DNA of 64,000 bases, from contig JAAOXG010000019.1 of the NCBI GenBank assembly GCA_013036995.1, forward strand, positions 1-64,000, written 5' to 3'. The notes under the pieces were generated by a model. It saw only the letters and a program-made list of their open reading frames with translations. It was not told where the DNA came from and ran no database searches. Position 1 is the first letter of the stretch; every line of letters starts with the position of its first letter. This document shows, one piece after another, positions 63,119 through 64,000 of the stretch. The position numbers and the translations under genes were made by a program. The DNA is from Lacrimispora defluvii. Its GTDB lineage: Bacteria; Bacillota; Clostridia; Lachnospirales; Lachnospiraceae.

Positions 63119-64000
63119 ATGACAGCAGTACTAATGAGGGCAGTAGCCTTTGTGGCGATTATTATAATGGGCTATTTACTGAAACGGGCAGGCTTTTTTC
63201 AGGCGAAAGATTTTCAGCTTATTTCCAGAGTTGTAATTAAAATAACCCTTCCGGCGGCTATCGTTTCTAATTTCAGTAAAATCACCATGGAGCGTTCCCT
63301 TCTTGCCATGTGTGTCATCGGAATTCTATGCAATTTTGTAACAATAGGCATTGGTTATATAACCAATATTTCACGATCCGGAGACAGTAAAGCATTTGCC
63401 ATGCTCAATATGTCTGGCTATAATGTGGGGAATTTCACCATGCCTTTTGTGCAAAGCTTTTTAAGCCCTGTAGGCTTTGCGGCGACAAGTCTCTTTGATG
63501 CGGGAAACTCCGTGATGTGTACGGGGATGACCTATTCCCTTGCCAGCATGGTCGCAGGAGGTGAAGAGAAACCAACTGTTATCAAGATGGTTAAAAAACT
63601 TTTTTCTTCCATTCCTTTTGATGCTTATGTAATCATGACTGTATTAAGCATTATTAAGATCCGGCTTCCGGGTATACTAATCAGTTTTGCTGACACGGCA
63701 GGAGCCGCCAATGCATTTCTGGCTCTTCTGATGCTTGGGATTGGATTTGAGATCCGTATGGATAAAGAGAAAATAAAGAAAATCATTCAGATACTTATCA
63801 TGAGATATGCCATAGCAATTGTAATGGCTGTTGGTTTTTATTATCTGTCTCCCTTTAGTCTGGAGGTTCGTCAGACTCTTGCTATCGTTACTCTTGGACC
63901 GGTCGCGTCAGTAGCGCCTGCATTCACAGCAGAATTAAAAGGGGATATTGAAATGGCAAGTGCCATTAATTCCCTGTCCATTGTAACCAGTATTGTGGCA
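63119..64000 (+). CDS. AEC family transporter (partial, cut by window end)
   Basis: Begins at ATG 63119 behind ACAAAAGGAG and is open for 294 codons to the end of the window. About eight or more hydrophobic helices, including AFVAIIIMGYLLKRAGFF and ITLPAAIVSNFS; MSGYNVGNFTMPFVQSF matches the auxin efflux carrier (AEC) family. Family members export or exchange malate, citrate or other organic acids; substrate unknown. The C terminus lies beyond 64000. Confidence 0.9.
   Translation, partial: MTAVLMRAVAFVAIIIMGYLLKRAGFFQAKDFQLISRVVIKITLPAAIVSNFSKITMERSLLAMCVIGILCNFVTIGIGYITNISRSGDSKAFAMLNMSGYNVGNFTMPFVQSFLSPVGFAATSLFDAGNSVMCTGMTYSLASMVAGGEEKPTVIKMVKKLFSSIPFDAYVIMTVLSIIKIRLPGILISFADTAGAANAFLALLMLGIGFEIRMDKEKIKKIIQILIMRYAIAIVMAVGFYYLSPFSLEVRQTLAIVTLGPVASVAPAFTAELKGDIEMASAINSLSIVTSIVA

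Noticed and set aside
1-64000. CRISPR arrays, prophage, insertion sequences, tRNA or rRNA genes
   Set aside because: No regularly spaced direct repeats, transposase, integrase, phage structural genes or cloverleaf sequences were recognised on either strand by eye.

Overview
The window reads as chromosomal DNA of an anaerobic, endospore-forming Firmicute, most likely a Lachnospiraceae (Clostridium cluster XIVa, Lacrimispora/Enterocloster-like). Supporting signs are sporulation genes (spoIIGA, sigE, sigG, ylmC/ymxH type), a T-box before valS, class III (anaerobic) ribonucleotide reductase, strong AGGAGG-type ribosome binding sites, families frequent in that group (DUF4364, DUF5716, DUF5717) and moderate G+C. 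No rRNA, tRNA, CRISPR array, prophage or insertion sequence was recognised. The species call is an inference from gene content only.

Layout. 1-1.5 kb: end of a galactoside ABC transporter operon (mglC) and a convergent CYTH phosphatase. 1.6-7.7 kb: a tight four-gene operon of an MglB-like lipoprotein, a DJ-1 protein, a second binding lipoprotein and a membrane GGDEF-EAL protein, with no transporter permease. 7.7-14.2 kb: protein quality control and ribosome assembly genes tig-clpP-clpX-lon-ysxC. 14.2-16.9 kb: a polar amino acid ABC transporter behind a consensus promoter with an overlapping dyad. 16.9-19.9 kb: a hydroxyacid dehydrogenase, then a reverse-strand operon (malic enzyme, DUF4364, small membrane protein). 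20-25.6 kb: DUF5717-DUF5716-TPR operon of unknown function. 25.6-28.6 kb: T-box and valS. 28.8-31.4 kb: spoIIGA-sigE and a convergent sigG. 31.5-37.2 kb: CoA biosynthesis (coaX, coaBC), prfC, yqeY and a PepV-type dipeptidase. 37.2-40.1 kb: metNIQ behind a leader that encodes a 31-residue Met/Cys-rich peptide followed by an intrinsic terminator. 40.2-49.3 kb: small membrane proteins, ylmC, nrdR, yqeG, efp, argS, a SWIM-SNF2 helicase and a flavoprotein. 49.3-52.1 kb: nrdDG with two NrdR boxes. 52.1-64 kb: an accessory metabolic region (two MATE pumps, YoaK, a PPC-domain protein, LysR, UxaA-type sugar acid dehydratase, TetR, FucO-type alcohol dehydrogenase, acetamidase/formamidase, branched-chain aminotransferase and an AEC transporter cut by the window end).

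The most notable candidate is the metNIQ leader: promoter, good ribosome binding site, short ORF with nine Met and four Cys, and a terminator with a competing upstream pairing. It looks like ribosome-mediated attenuation by sulfur amino acid supply, where Firmicutes normally use a SAM riboswitch or T-box. Others are the transporter-less sugar-sensing/c-di-GMP operon, the DUF5717-DUF5716-TPR operon with an Hsp70/actin-like member, a spoIIGA gene whose natural start position reads ACG, and a terminator between a TetR gene and fucO built from four copies of one half-site next to a Rex-like operator.
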